This document shows positions 17,652-25,708 of a stretch of DNA of 36,926 nt, piece by piece. Position 1 is the first letter of the stretch, and each line of letters starts with the position of its first letter. The DNA comes from Solirubrobacterales bacterium. Its GTDB lineage: Bacteria > Actinomycetota > Thermoleophilia > Solirubrobacterales > 70-9. The stretch lies in NCBI GenBank assembly GCA_021323175.1, contig JAJTCK010000018.1, forward strand, positions 1 through 36,926. The letters run 5' to 3'. The notes below the pieces were generated by a model. It was not told where the DNA came from, searched no databases, and saw nothing but the letters and a program-made list of their open reading frames with translations. The position numbers and the translations under genes are program-made.

Positions 17652-17699
17652 CCGTAACCCCGTATTCCCGCAGGGCGAAGCCCGAGGAGATGCGGGTCG
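17652..17699 (-). repeat. Structured intergenic repeat at the 3' end of prs (copy 1)
   Basis: Directly after the prs stop, the minus strand reads CGACCCGCA ... CGGGCTTCGCCC ... TGCGGG ... GGGGTTACGG. CCCGCA pairs with TGCGGG, and inside it GGGC pairs with GCCC across a TTC loop, so a nested hairpin forms. The same segments recur at 28551-28590. There is no T-run. It may act as a U-tract-less terminator or an mRNA 3'-end stabiliser, or simply be a dispersed repeat. Confidence 0.6.
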
Positions 17700-18731
17700 T
17701 CAGAACAGCTGATTTTCTCCAGCGAAGATCTCGGATACCGAGTCGTCGGTGAAGATGCGCCGGATCGAGTCAGCCAGGGTCTGGGCGGCCGAGATCATCT
17801 GGATGTTGTCCGGCGCCCCCGGGCGCAGGGGCATGGTGTCGGTGACGACGATCCGCTCGATCTGGGAGTTCTCGAAGGCGAGGCGCTCGTAGGCGGGGCC
17901 GGAGAAGACGCCGTGGGTGGCGACCGCAATCACGCGCGCGGCTCCCTCCTCCAGGACCGTCTTGGCGGCGGCGCAGAGTGTGCCGGCCGTGTCGATCATG
18001 TCGTCCACCAGGACGGCGGTCTTGCCAGAGACGTCGCCGACCACGTAGCCGATCTCGGCGACCTGCTGGGCGGGCCGCTCCTTCTCCATGACGGCCCAGG
18101 TGCAGCCGACGCGGCGTGCGAAGTTGCGGGCGGTCTTCACGCGGCCGGCGTCCGGGGAGACGATCACGGGCTCCTCGTCGAACTGGAGGTCGGCGACGTA
18201 CTGCGTCAGCATCGGCATCGCCGTCATGTGGTCCAGCGGGACGTGGAAGAAGCCCTGGACCTGGCCCGCGTGAAGGTCCATGGTGAGGACTCGGTCGACG
18301 CCCACGGACTCCAGAGCCTTGGCGACGATCCGGGCCGTGATCGGCTCACGGGGCGCGGACTTCTTGTCCTGGCGGGCGTAGCCGTACCAGGGCATGACGG
18401 CGATGATCCGGTGCGCCGAGGCGCCCTGCGCCGCGTCGATCATCGTCAGGAGCTCCATGAGCGCGTCGTTTGGGGTCATCCCCGCCTGCTCGTTGGCCGC
18501 AGTGGACTGGACCAGGAACACGTCGGCTCCGCGGATCGAGGACTCGTATCGGCAGTAGACCTCGCCGTTGGAGAACGTCTTCAGCGTGACCTCCCCCATG
18601 TCCACGTCGAGGTGGCGCGAGATGTTGGCCGCCAGGTCCATCGAAGCGCGGCCTCCGAAGACCATGAGGCGCTTCGTGTAGTCCTGGGTGATCGCGCTGA
18701 TCGCCTGCGGTCGCTCTTCGATCGTGCTCAC
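17700..18731 (-). CDS. prs: Ribose-phosphate pyrophosphokinase
   Basis: Prs makes PRPP from ribose-5-phosphate and ATP for nucleotide, His and Trp synthesis. The 343-residue product has the class I features MVFGGRASMDLA, TFSNGEVYCR, VMPWYGYARQDKK, VLTMDLHAGQVQGFF, VSPDAGRVKTARNFA and the PRPP loop VLVDDMIDTAGTL (about 236-249). The N-terminus is about 20 residues longer than typical bacterial Prs (MSTIEERPQAISAITQDY). The start is GTG at 18729-18731, overlapping the glmU stop by 4 bases (GTGA). The glmU-prs pair is a conserved link between envelope precursor and PRPP supply in Gram-positive bacteria. A structured repeat follows its stop immediately. Confidence 0.97.
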   Translation of the reverse strand: MSTIEERPQAISAITQDYTKRLMVFGGRASMDLAANISRHLDVDMGEVTLKTFSNGEVYCRYESSIRGADVFLVQSTAANEQAGMTPNDALMELLTMIDAAQGASAHRIIAVMPWYGYARQDKKSAPREPITARIVAKALESVGVDRVLTMDLHAGQVQGFFHVPLDHMTAMPMLTQYVADLQFDEEPVIVSPDAGRVKTARNFARRVGCTWAVMEKERPAQQVAEIGYVVGDVSGKTAVLVDDMIDTAGTLCAAAKTVLEEGAARVIAVATHGVFSGPAYERLAFENSQIERIVVTDTMPLRPGAPDNIQMISAAQTLADSIRRIFTDDSVSEIFAGENQLF

Positions 18732-20125
18732 GAGCCTTCTCCGTCTCGTTCGGACTCCTTAGCCTTCCGCTCGGCGAAGCCCTCGACGTTCCGCTGCTCC
18801 GTCCTGCTGATGCCGAGGGCGCCGGACGGCACGTCTTCGGTTATCACCGAGCCGGCACCAGTGTATGCGCCGTCGCCGACCTCTACCGGCGCAACCAGTG
18901 CAGTGTCGACCCCGAGGCGAGCGTCACGGCCCACCTTCGTCCGGTGTTTGCGGAATCCGTCGTAGTTGGCGGTGATGGTTCCCGCACCGAGGTTGGAGCC
19001 CGCCCCGATCTCGGTGTCGCCGACGTAGGAGAGGTGCGGGACCTTTGCCCCCTCGCCGATTGACGAGTTCTTGATCTCGACGAACGCGCCGGCCTTCGAG
19101 TCCTGCCCGAGCTCCGCATCAGGACGCAGGTAGGCGAACGGGCCCACCTGCGCGCCGTCGGCGACCTGGCACTGGGTCAGGTAGGAGTGCGGGACCGTGA
19201 CGCGCTCGCCCAGGCGCGAGTCGATGGCTGTCGTCATCGGGCCGAGGACCGATCCAGCGCCCACCGAGGTGGCTCCGCGCAGCGTGGTGCCGGGGGCGAT
19301 GGTCACGTCGGAGGCGAGCGTGACGTCAGCGTCGATCCAGGTCGAGCCGGGATCGAGGATCGTGACGCCGGCGCGCATGTGCCCCTCGAGGATGCGCCGC
19401 CGCGCCTCCTCGGTCGCAACCGCAAGGTCGACGCGGTCGTTGACGCCCAGGTTCACGCCGGGGTCCGGGGAGCGGTAGGCCGCGATCTGCATGCCGCCCT
19501 CGCGGATGAGGGGAAGGACGTCGCCGAGGTAGTACTCGCACTGCGCGTTGTCGTTGCTGAGCCGCCCCAGGGCCTCGGACAGGGGCGCGGCCGCGAAGAC
19601 GTAGGTGCCGGTGTTGATCTCCTTGATCTGGAGCTCCTCGAGGGTCGCGTCACCCGGCTCCTTGGCCTCGACGATCTTCTCGACCGCGCCATCGGTCCCG
19701 CGCACGATCCGGCCATAGGTGCCGGGGTTCTCGAGCTCGGTGGTCATCACGGTCACGCCCGCACCGGACTCTGCGTGCGTCTCGAGCAGCTCCGCGATGA
19801 TCTGCGCGGAGACCAGGGGGTGGTCCCCCGACAGGACCAAAATGGTCTCGCCCGCGGAAATCACCTCCCGGGCTGCCCGCAGCGCCCCGCCCGTGCCGTC
19901 GGCCTCGGGCTGGACGACCGTCTCGGCGCCTTCCGGCAGTGCGGGGGAGAGGTCGCGGTCGGGCGAGACGATCACGCAGACGCGGTCGGCGCCGGCCTCC
20001 ATGGCGGCGACGATGGGCCAGGCGACCATCGGCCGCCCGCAGACCTCGTGCAGGACCTTGGGCACGGACGAATGCATCCGGGTGCCCTCGCCCGCGGCCA
20101 TGATCAACGCGGTGGGAGCGCTCAC
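18728..20125 (-). CDS. glmU: Bifunctional UDP-N-acetylglucosamine pyrophosphorylase / glucosamine-1-phosphate N-acetyltransferase
   Basis: GlmU acetylates glucosamine-1-phosphate and couples it to UTP, giving UDP-GlcNAc for peptidoglycan. The 465-residue product has the uridyltransferase signature LIMAAGEGTRMHSSVPKVLH (about 7-26) and domain (to about 230). A left-handed beta-helix acetyltransferase domain follows, with hexapeptide repeats and HLSYVGDTEIGAGSNLGAGT, ITANYDG and KHRTKVG. The start is the GTG at 20123-20125 (VSAPTALIMAAG). The open frame runs further upstream, but only into sequence without family similarity. The C-terminal tail (RKAKESERDGEGS) is charged. Its stop overlaps the prs start. 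Confidence 0.97.
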   Translation of the reverse strand: MSAPTALIMAAGEGTRMHSSVPKVLHEVCGRPMVAWPIVAAMEAGADRVCVIVSPDRDLSPALPEGAETVVQPEADGTGGALRAAREVISAGETILVLSGDHPLVSAQIIAELLETHAESGAGVTVMTTELENPGTYGRIVRGTDGAVEKIVEAKEPGDATLEELQIKEINTGTYVFAAAPLSEALGRLSNDNAQCEYYLGDVLPLIREGGMQIAAYRSPDPGVNLGVNDRVDLAVATEEARRRILEGHMRAGVTILDPGSTWIDADVTLASDVTIAPGTTLRGATSVGAGSVLGPMTTAIDSRLGERVTVPHSYLTQCQVADGAQVGPFAYLRPDAELGQDSKAGAFVEIKNSSIGEGAKVPHLSYVGDTEIGAGSNLGAGTITANYDGFRKHRTKVGRDARLGVDTALVAPVEVGDGAYTGAGSVITEDVPSGALGISRTEQRNVEGFAERKAKESERDGEGS

Positions 20126-20166
20126 CCCGAAAGCGTAAACGCGGGTCGCCGGAGGGGTGGTCGCGG

Positions 20167-20820
20167 CTATGCGTCGGATTGCGTGCCCGAGTCCTGCGCC
20201 CGGTACGTCGCGGTGACCAGTTCCACGATCGGCTGCGGGGCCTTTTCGGGCGAGCCGGCGTCGACCGGCGGCTCGGGGTCGTACTCGATACCGAGCTGGA
20301 CCGCCTGGGCCGCCTCGTCTCCGAACTCGATCTGGATCAGGCGCAGCGCCATGTCGATGCCCGAGGAGACACCGGCGGCGGTCAGGATCTTGCCGTGCTC
20401 GACCACCCGACCGGGGACGGGCTTCGCCCCCAGCTCGCCAAGGAGATCCCGGGCGAGCCAATGCGTGGTCGCCGGCGCGCCGTCCAGCAGGCCAGCCGCC
20501 GCGAGCAACAGGCTGCCAGTGCAGACGGAGGTCGTGTACCTGGTGCCCTCGTGTACCGACCGGATCCAGTCGAGCAGCGGCTCATGCTCCAGGAGCGCCC
20601 GGGTACCGAAGCCGCCGGGGATGACCAGCACGTCCGGGCTCGGCACCTCCGTGAGCGAGGCGTCGGCGACCAGCGAGAGCGTGTCGGACTCGTTGCGGAC
20701 GGGCCCACTTCGCTCGGCGACGAAGACCGACTCGGTCACCGGCAGGCTGTTCAGCACGTCGTGTGGCCCAGTGATGTCGAGCGCAGTGAAGCGGTCGTAG
20801 AGGAGGTAGGCGATCTGCAT
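20167..20820 (-). CDS. DJ-1/PfpI-family protein, isonitrile hydratase-like
   Basis: The 217-residue product has the DJ-1/PfpI class-I-amidotransferase fold. Signatures are YDRFTALDITGPHDVL (about 8-23, with D15), VLVIPGGFGT (about 65-74) and a nucleophile elbow VCTGSLLLAAAGLLDG followed by ATTHW. The C-T-G elbow with the Asp near the N-terminus and the THW segment match isonitrile hydratase (InhA) and related GATase1-like proteins better than proteases or glyoxalases. The real substrate is unknown. The ATG lies only 4 bases after the 3' end of tRNA-Gln, with no ribosome binding site between them, so the mRNA would be almost leaderless once the tRNA is cut out. glmU begins 41 bases after its stop. 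Confidence 0.85.
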   Translation of the reverse strand: MQIAYLLYDRFTALDITGPHDVLNSLPVTESVFVAERSGPVRNESDTLSLVADASLTEVPSPDVLVIPGGFGTRALLEHEPLLDWIRSVHEGTRYTTSVCTGSLLLAAAGLLDGAPATTHWLARDLLGELGAKPVPGRVVEHGKILTAAGVSSGIDMALRLIQIEFGDEAAQAVQLGIEYDPEPPVDAGSPEKAPQPIVELVTATYRAQDSGTQSDA

Positions 20821-20824
20821 CGAG

Positions 20825-20895
20825 CTGGGGAGCCCGGAATCGAACCGGGATAGCGGCCACCAAAAGACCGTGTCTTGCCTTTAGACGACTCCCCA
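20825..20895 (-). tRNA. tRNA-Gln (anticodon TTG)
   Basis: The minus strand folds as a full cloverleaf. The acceptor is TGGGGAG/CTCCCCA, the D-arm GTCT-AAAGGCA-AGAC, and the anticodon arm CGGTC-TTTTGGT-GGCCG with anticodon TTG reading CAA. A four-base variable loop and the T-arm CCCGG-TTCGATT-CCGGG follow. The T1-A72 pair and discriminator G73 are tRNA-Gln identity elements. No CCA is encoded. It sits between the PucR gene and the DJ-1/PfpI gene on the same strand. Confidence 0.95.
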
Positions 20896-20914
20896 ATGGG
20901 GGTTAGAAAGTCTA

Positions 20915-20935
20915 GGTCCGGATTCTCTCGGGACC
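20915..20935 (-). terminator. Possible hairpin after the PucR gene
   Basis: GGTCC and GGACC at the ends of this stretch can pair around an 11-base loop. It lies 3 bases past the PucR stop and upstream of tRNA-Gln. The stem is short and no T-run follows, so it is a weak candidate; it could instead lie in the tRNA promoter region, where TAGACT (20909-20914, minus strand) resembles a -10 box. Confidence 0.3.
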
Positions 20936-20937
20936 GG

Positions 20938-22170
20938 CTAGCCGCGCGCGACCTTTCCCCCCTGGCTGCCGGGTTCACCCGCCGGGCCGATCGGCGATGC
21001 GATGCCGAGCACCCTCATGGCCTTCAGGCCCAGGCCCAGCTTCTCGCGGCCCTCCGTCGAACTGACATCGTGGCCGCACAGCTCCTTGGCGCGCTCCAGG
21101 CGGTAGCGCACGGTGTGGCGGTGAGTGAAGAGCTGTTGCGCGGTGGCGGCGACGTTGCCGTCGTGGTCCAGATAGGCCTCGACGGTCTTCACCAGAGCGG
21201 TCTCGTACTGGTCGTCGTAGGCGACCAGCGGCTCCACCGTCTCCGAGTAGAACCGCTCCAGCTCGGCCGGGTCCTCGCTCATCGCGGGCAGGAGCAGGCG
21301 GTACGCGCCCGTGTCCTCGAAGGCCAGCTGACGCACTCCCTCGGCCTCCCCCACGTTCGCTGCGAGCCGCGCCTCCTGGCCGGCGCGATACAGATCGACC
21401 GGGTCCGAGGCGACGCGGCTCCGCGCGACCATCACGGCGAACCCCCCGAGCTCTTGATCCAGCTCCCCGGCCAGCGCCGAGGCGCCGCGGGCGAGCCGCT
21501 CGTCCTCCTCGGTCGGCACGATCGCGATGATCTCGGCACCCTCCCCGGGATGCTCGCCCGAGGCCGCCAGAGCCCCCGTGCTCACGGCGCGCACCGCGCG
21601 GAGCGCGATCGTCATCACCCGCGCCCGCCAGTCCCCGCTCTGGGCGGAGTGCGGCACGGCGCGCGCGATCAGGATCCCCGCCCCGCTCGAGAAGTCCGCA
21701 CCCAGCTCAGCGGCCCTTGCGGCGATGTCGCCGCGGTCGGTCACATCGCGCGCCAGCAGCGCCCGGACGAAGTCTCCCGCAGCCTCCTCGCTCGCCCATT
21801 CCGGAGAGCGAGACCGCTCCAGCTCCAGGCCGAGCAGCGTCGTCACCATTCCCATCAGCATCGGCTCGGCCTCGGCGTCGGCGATCGGGCGCCAGCGCAT
21901 TTCGCCGACCGGGTTGTCAGCGACCCGCAGCTCCACTCGGTTCACCGCGTCCCCTCCCGAAAGCAGCTTCCGCTCCTCGTCCGGCGAGGCCGCGGCGACG
22001 GCGAGTACGGCGCTCGCGCGGTCGATCAGCGCCACGCTCGCGCTCAGCACCGCCGAGGCGGCCCGCGCCACCGAAGGCAGGCCGGCGCCCGACTGGATCG
22101 CAGCCGTCAGGGATTCGATCGAGGCGTCGTCGGCCTTCGCGCGGGCGCGCGGCTTGTCCTTGGCGGCCAT
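20938..22170 (-). CDS. PucR-type transcriptional regulator (CdaR/PucR family)
   Basis: The 410-residue product ends with the PucR C-terminal helix-turn-helix: LVKTVEAYLDHDGNVAATAQQL, then FTHRHTVRYRLERAKEL (about 335-380). The middle (about 125-300) resembles the GGDEF-like CdaR domain between sensor and HTH in this family. The N-terminal part (20-120) would be a GAF-like input region. Members activate purine, sugar-diacid or amino-acid catabolism genes. Nothing nearby shows a clear target. The last ~30 residues are Gly/Pro-rich. The start is ATG at 22170. It is followed by tRNA-Gln and the DJ-1/PfpI gene on the same strand. Confidence 0.88.
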   Translation of the reverse strand: MAAKDKPRARAKADDASIESLTAAIQSGAGLPSVARAASAVLSASVALIDRASAVLAVAAASPDEERKLLSGGDAVNRVELRVADNPVGEMRWRPIADAEAEPMLMGMVTTLLGLELERSRSPEWASEEAAGDFVRALLARDVTDRGDIAARAAELGADFSSGAGILIARAVPHSAQSGDWRARVMTIALRAVRAVSTGALAASGEHPGEGAEIIAIVPTEEDERLARGASALAGELDQELGGFAVMVARSRVASDPVDLYRAGQEARLAANVGEAEGVRQLAFEDTGAYRLLLPAMSEDPAELERFYSETVEPLVAYDDQYETALVKTVEAYLDHDGNVAATAQQLFTHRHTVRYRLERAKELCGHDVSSTEGREKLGLGLKAMRVLGIASPIGPAGEPGSQGGKVARG

Positions 22171-22249
22171 CGCGTCATTGTGGCGAACGTCCTGCGATCG
22201 GCCGGGTCAGGCGTGCCGCGCAGCAGATACCCGGTCGCCGCCGCGCGGG

Positions 22250-22513
22250 CTAGAGGAACCCGCTGATCTCGTCCCAGTTGTAGAAGACGACCGCGCCCAC
22301 GATCAGCCCCGCGATCACCAGCGCGGCCAGCACGAACAGGGACAGGAAGCCGGCGGCGAACTTCTCCCAGACGCGCCCGTAGGAGCTGAGCGCCGGCACC
22401 AGGATCAGTCCGACGAACGCGGCGAGGGACACCAGGGCGGCGGCCCCGAACAGGTAGTACTCACTGCCGAGCGCCAGCAGGGGCGTCATCGCCGCTCCGA
22501 GTAGACCGCTCAT
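22250..22513 (-). CDS. Small membrane protein (three hydrophobic segments)
   Basis: The 87-residue product is almost all membrane: segments at about 2-14, 19-42 (LFGAAALVSLAAFVGLILVPAL) and 52-78 (FLSLFVLAALVIAGLIVGAVVFY), ending in WDEISGFL. The start is ATG at 22513, or ATG at 22489. Either overlaps the end of the DedA-PAP2 gene (stop at 22461) by 29-53 bases in another frame, suggesting coupling. The topology and GYVWEKFAAGF-like linker are not diagnostic of any family I know. Its position downstream of a membrane lipid phosphatase-like fusion suggests an accessory membrane role, but this is inference. Confidence 0.7.
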   Translation of the reverse strand: MSGLLGAAMTPLLALGSEYYLFGAAALVSLAAFVGLILVPALSSYGRVWEKFAAGFLSLFVLAALVIAGLIVGAVVFYNWDEISGFL

Positions 22514-23969
22514 CAGGCAGCGGATTGTTCCTGAAATGTGTCACGAGCAGCGCGATGGCGGCGGCCACGGAGAACGCGGACAGCCCGAGCGCCCACCCCG
22601 ACGTCACATCGCTCAGCCAGTTGACCCGCAGGTATACGCGCGTCAGACCAACCAGGAGCGTGAGCGCAGCCCCCGCCGCGATCAACAGCCCCCTGCGGGC
22701 GATGCTGGGGTCGATGCGGAGCGCGAGCGTGGTCGCCAGCCATGTGTAGATCGTGGCGTAGGCGGCGTGCCCGCTGGGGAACGAGTGCCCGTCGGTATCG
22801 AGCAGGCCGCCCGGCGGACGCGGCCTGGCGACCCAGTCCTTGATGGCGTCGTTCATCACCAAAATCGTCGCCACTCCGGCCACCAGTACGGCGAGTTCCG
22901 GCCAGCGATGCTCACGCGCCAGCACCGCGGCGGCGACCAGGGCGATGCCCCCGACCACCCAGAACGAGCCGAGCACCGTCACCAGCTGCGCGATCTCCTC
23001 CAGCGATCCGGCCCGCAGCTCGTCGGCCAGGTCGAATGCCACGGTGTCCCCCGCGGTCGGCCCCGGATCCCCCGCCACGATCGACCAGTAGGACACGAGC
23101 ACGAACAGGCCGACGCTGAGCACCGCCATCAGCGTCGTGAGCTCCAGCCCAAGGCCGCCCGGCGTGACCCGCTCCCACACGAACCGCGCCTGGGGGCGCA
23201 GCCGGCGCGCAAGCGTCAGCACCGGCCGCAACCACGGCCTGCGCTCCATCTCGGCCGCGAGCCGGTCTCGGTTCTCCGGTTCGCGCAGGTAGCGGACCGA
23301 GACGACCACGCCCACCACGAACCCCACGAAGACGCCGAACCAGATCAGCCCCCGGCTGACGATGTCCGCGACCGTGTCGAGGCTCTGCGAGGCGAAGTAG
23401 CCGATCAGGATGAACGTTGCCGCCCAGAGACCTGTCCCCAGCACGCTGTAGGGCCAGAACGCGCGGTAGCCCATCTTCGAGGTCCCGGCGATGAACGGGG
23501 CAAGAGCGCGGACCAGCCCGATGAACCGCCCGATCACGATCGTCTTGCCCCCGTGCCGCCCGAAGTACTCCTCGACCTGGTGTAACCGGTCCTCAGTGAT
23601 CCTCACCTTCTCCCCGTGGCGGATCAGGAACCCACGGCCAAGCCGGGCGCCCAGCAAGAAGCTGACGGAATCCCCCAGGAAGGCCGACATCCAGGTGATC
23701 GCGAGGATCAGGGGCAGCGAGATATCCCCCTGGCCGGCGACCGCCCCGCCCAGCAGCACCGTGAACTCCCCCGGGGCGACCAGACCCACGAACGCCCCGG
23801 TCTCCAGGAACGCCAGGATCGCCACCAGCAGGTATGTCCACTTGCCCAGGCCCTCGGAAAGGTCCTCGATGATCGTCTCGAAGTTGAATTCCGGCAGCTC
23901 GTCGCGGAACACCAGGAACAGGACGACCGCCGCCGCCACGACTCCCCGCAGGATCCACTTGCGGCTCAC
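22461..23969 (-). CDS. DedA-PAP2 fusion membrane protein with altered phosphatase active site
   Basis: The 502-residue product has an N-terminal DedA/VTT domain (about 40-230), with E56, APGEF (65-69) and GRFIGLVRALAPF (147-159). A cytoplasmic linker of ~50 residues follows, then a PAP2 domain (about 280-480). DedA proteins flip or move phospholipids and undecaprenyl phosphate; PAP2 enzymes dephosphorylate lipid phosphates. PAP2 motif 1 is K377-x6-R384-P385 and motif 2 is PSGH (H401). Motif 3 is R444-x5-N450-x3-D454: the nucleophilic His is Asn (codon AAC). Ordinary phosphotransfer chemistry therefore looks impaired. The start is GTG at 23967-23969 with GAGG upstream, 7 bases after ispE. Undecaprenyl-phosphate handling is a reasonable guess given cell-wall genes nearby. 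Confidence 0.88.
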   Translation of the reverse strand: MSRKWILRGVVAAAVVLFLVFRDELPEFNFETIIEDLSEGLGKWTYLLVAILAFLETGAFVGLVAPGEFTVLLGGAVAGQGDISLPLILAITWMSAFLGDSVSFLLGARLGRGFLIRHGEKVRITEDRLHQVEEYFGRHGGKTIVIGRFIGLVRALAPFIAGTSKMGYRAFWPYSVLGTGLWAATFILIGYFASQSLDTVADIVSRGLIWFGVFVGFVVGVVVSVRYLREPENRDRLAAEMERRPWLRPVLTLARRLRPQARFVWERVTPGGLGLELTTLMAVLSVGLFVLVSYWSIVAGDPGPTAGDTVAFDLADELRAGSLEEIAQLVTVLGSFWVVGGIALVAAAVLAREHRWPELAVLVAGVATILVMNDAIKDWVARPRPPGGLLDTDGHSFPSGHAAYATIYTWLATTLALRIDPSIARRGLLIAAGAALTLLVGLTRVYLRVNWLSDVTSGWALGLSAFSVAAAIALLVTHFRNNPLPDERSTRSGDDAPAGARQ

Positions 23970-23976
23970 GCCCGCC

Positions 23977-24864
23977 TCAGCTCTCAGCGCCGCCAGGGCC
24001 GATGTGCGTCCCGGGAGAGAGCGGCTCCGTCGCGATCGCGCTCGAAAAGGCTTCTGACAGCTCATCCACCGCGGCATCGGCTGCGGCCCGGCCACCGAAC
24101 AGCCCGAACGCCGTCGGTCCCGAGCCGGTGACCATCGCCACCTCCGCCCCGGCGCCGCTCAGCGCCGTCAGGGCCTGCTCGATCTCGGGACGCAGCGAGA
24201 TGGCCGCCTCCTGCAGGTCGTTCACCAGGTGCTCGGGATAGGACAGCGGAGACGCGCCCTCCAGAACCGCATCCCGCAGCTTCCGGCGAATCGACTCCAG
24301 CTCCGCGTCACCCCTCGGACTTCCGAGCCGATCCGCCTCGGCATACACATCGGCCGTCGTCAGCCCCATCGTCTGGGGGATCAGGACCACGGCGTGCTCT
24401 GCGGGCGGCGCGATCGGCTCGACTACCTCTCCAGCACCCGAGACCAGACAGGGCCGGGGCTGCAGCTGCGACGGGACATCCGCCCCCACCGACGCCGCGA
24501 TCGCCCGCAGGCCGTCCAGCTGCCCCCGCGCCAGACGGAGCACCGCGGCGGCGTCAGCGCTGCCCCCACCCAGCCCGGCCGCGACGGGGATCTGCTTCTC
24601 GATCTCCACCCGCAGCGGCGGCGACTTCCAGTCCGCCTCCCGCATGGCGTCCAGTCCCTTCTCCACCAAGTTCGGGCCGCCGACCTGGGCGCAGACGACC
24701 TCGTCGGCGCTCCCCGACGCCGGAGAGACCCGCAGCTCGTCGGCCAGCGCAAGCGGCTCGAAGATCGACGCCAGCTCGTGCAGACCGTCGTCCCGGGTCG
24801 GGCCGACGTACAGGCACAGGTTGAGCTTCGCGGGCGCCTTCAGCACCACGGGCCCGGCGCTCAC
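23977..24864 (-). CDS. ispE: 4-diphosphocytidyl-2-C-methyl-D-erythritol kinase
   Basis: IspE phosphorylates CDP-ME in the non-mevalonate isoprenoid pathway, which supplies undecaprenyl carriers and quinones. The 295-residue GHMP kinase has LKAPAKLNLCLYVG at the N-terminus (catalytic region K13). The ATP loop is PVAAGLGGGSADAAA (93-107), the catalytic Asp is in GADVPS (D129), and the third motif is VTGSGPTAFGLF. The start is GTG at 24864, overlapping the rsmA stop by 4 bases, as in the conserved actinobacterial rsmA-ispE pair. The downstream gene starts 7 bases after its stop. Confidence 0.96.
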   Translation of the reverse strand: MSAGPVVLKAPAKLNLCLYVGPTRDDGLHELASIFEPLALADELRVSPASGSADEVVCAQVGGPNLVEKGLDAMREADWKSPPLRVEIEKQIPVAAGLGGGSADAAAVLRLARGQLDGLRAIAASVGADVPSQLQPRPCLVSGAGEVVEPIAPPAEHAVVLIPQTMGLTTADVYAEADRLGSPRGDAELESIRRKLRDAVLEGASPLSYPEHLVNDLQEAAISLRPEIEQALTALSGAGAEVAMVTGSGPTAFGLFGGRAAADAAVDELSEAFSSAIATEPLSPGTHIGPGGAES

Positions 24865-25688
24865 TCTCGCCTATCCTGCGCGGTGGCGGCGCCGTCTCGC
24901 TCCAGCGCTTCCCACAGCGCCGCGAACTGGGACGGCTCCAGGGCCTCGGCCCGAGCGTCCTCGGCGATTCCCAGGCCCGACAGCGCGCGCCGGACCGCCT
25001 CGATGCGGCCCGGCCGGGCCAGCTCCAGCGATCGCGCCAGGGCCTTGCGGCGATGCCCGAAGGACTCCCGCACCAGCTCGCGCAGCCCCGGGCGCGCTCC
25101 GGGTCCCGTGCGCACCATTCGCACGAGAGCAGATTCCACCTTGGGCCTGGGCGTGAACACGGCCGCATCCACCGTCCGCTCCAGCTCGACCTCGCAGGCG
25201 AGCTGGGCCAGCACGCTCGGCGAGCCGTACTCCCGCGTCCCGGGACTGGCGCGCAGCCGCTCCGCGATCTCGCGCTGAACCATCACGAACCAGGACCGGA
25301 CCGAGGGCAGCTCGGCGATCGTCCGGAGCAGCACCGGTGTCGCCACCGAGTACGGGAGGTTCGAGACCATCGTCGTGGGCGCCGGGTCCAGCCCTTCCAG
25401 ATCCACCCGCATGGCGTCCCCCCACACCACCTCCACGTTGCCAAGCCCCTGCGCCAGCGAGCTCAGGTCCTCCCGGAGGCGCACGTCCATCTCCACCACC
25501 CAGACCCTGGAGACAGCGGGTGCGAGCCGCTCGGTCAGCGAGCCGGCGCCGCCTCCGACTTCGAGCGCGACGTCGTCGGGGCGTAGATCCGCCTCGCGCA
25601 CGATCGCGTCGAGCAGGTTCGGGTCCGCCAGGAAGTTCTGTCCCAGGCGCCGCTGTCTGGCGCTCGCGCGCGGCCGCCCGCGGTCCAC
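24861..25688 (-). CDS. rsmA: 16S rRNA (A1518/A1519) dimethyltransferase RsmA (KsgA)
   Basis: RsmA dimethylates two adjacent adenines in helix 45 of 16S rRNA in late 30S assembly. The 275-residue product has LGQNFL (15-20), the SAM loop LEVGGGAGSLT (42-52), WVVEMDV, GDAM (90-93) and the catalytic NLPY (110-113) followed by SVATPVL. The substrate and C-terminal helices include FTPRPKVESALVRM. The Pro of the usual EIGPG loop is Gly here. The start is the GTG at 25688, 20 bases after tatD. Its stop overlaps ispE. Losing this enzyme gives kasugamycin resistance in other bacteria. Confidence 0.96.
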   Translation of the reverse strand: MDRGRPRASARQRRLGQNFLADPNLLDAIVREADLRPDDVALEVGGGAGSLTERLAPAVSRVWVVEMDVRLREDLSSLAQGLGNVEVVWGDAMRVDLEGLDPAPTTMVSNLPYSVATPVLLRTIAELPSVRSWFVMVQREIAERLRASPGTREYGSPSVLAQLACEVELERTVDAAVFTPRPKVESALVRMVRTGPGARPGLRELVRESFGHRRKALARSLELARPGRIEAVRRALSGLGIAEDARAEALEPSQFAALWEALERDGAATAQDRRE

Positions 25689-25708
25689 GCCCCTGAGTCT
25701 AGGGAGGC

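Noticed and set aside
20126-20461. N-terminal extension of glmU
   Set aside because: It overlaps the DJ-1/PfpI gene out of frame and is Arg/Gly-rich with no similarity; the GTG at 20125 matches the family start.
19187-20800. Long plus-strand open frame opposite glmU and the DJ-1 gene
   Set aside because: It mirrors the real genes, crosses a gene boundary and has no recognisable domain.
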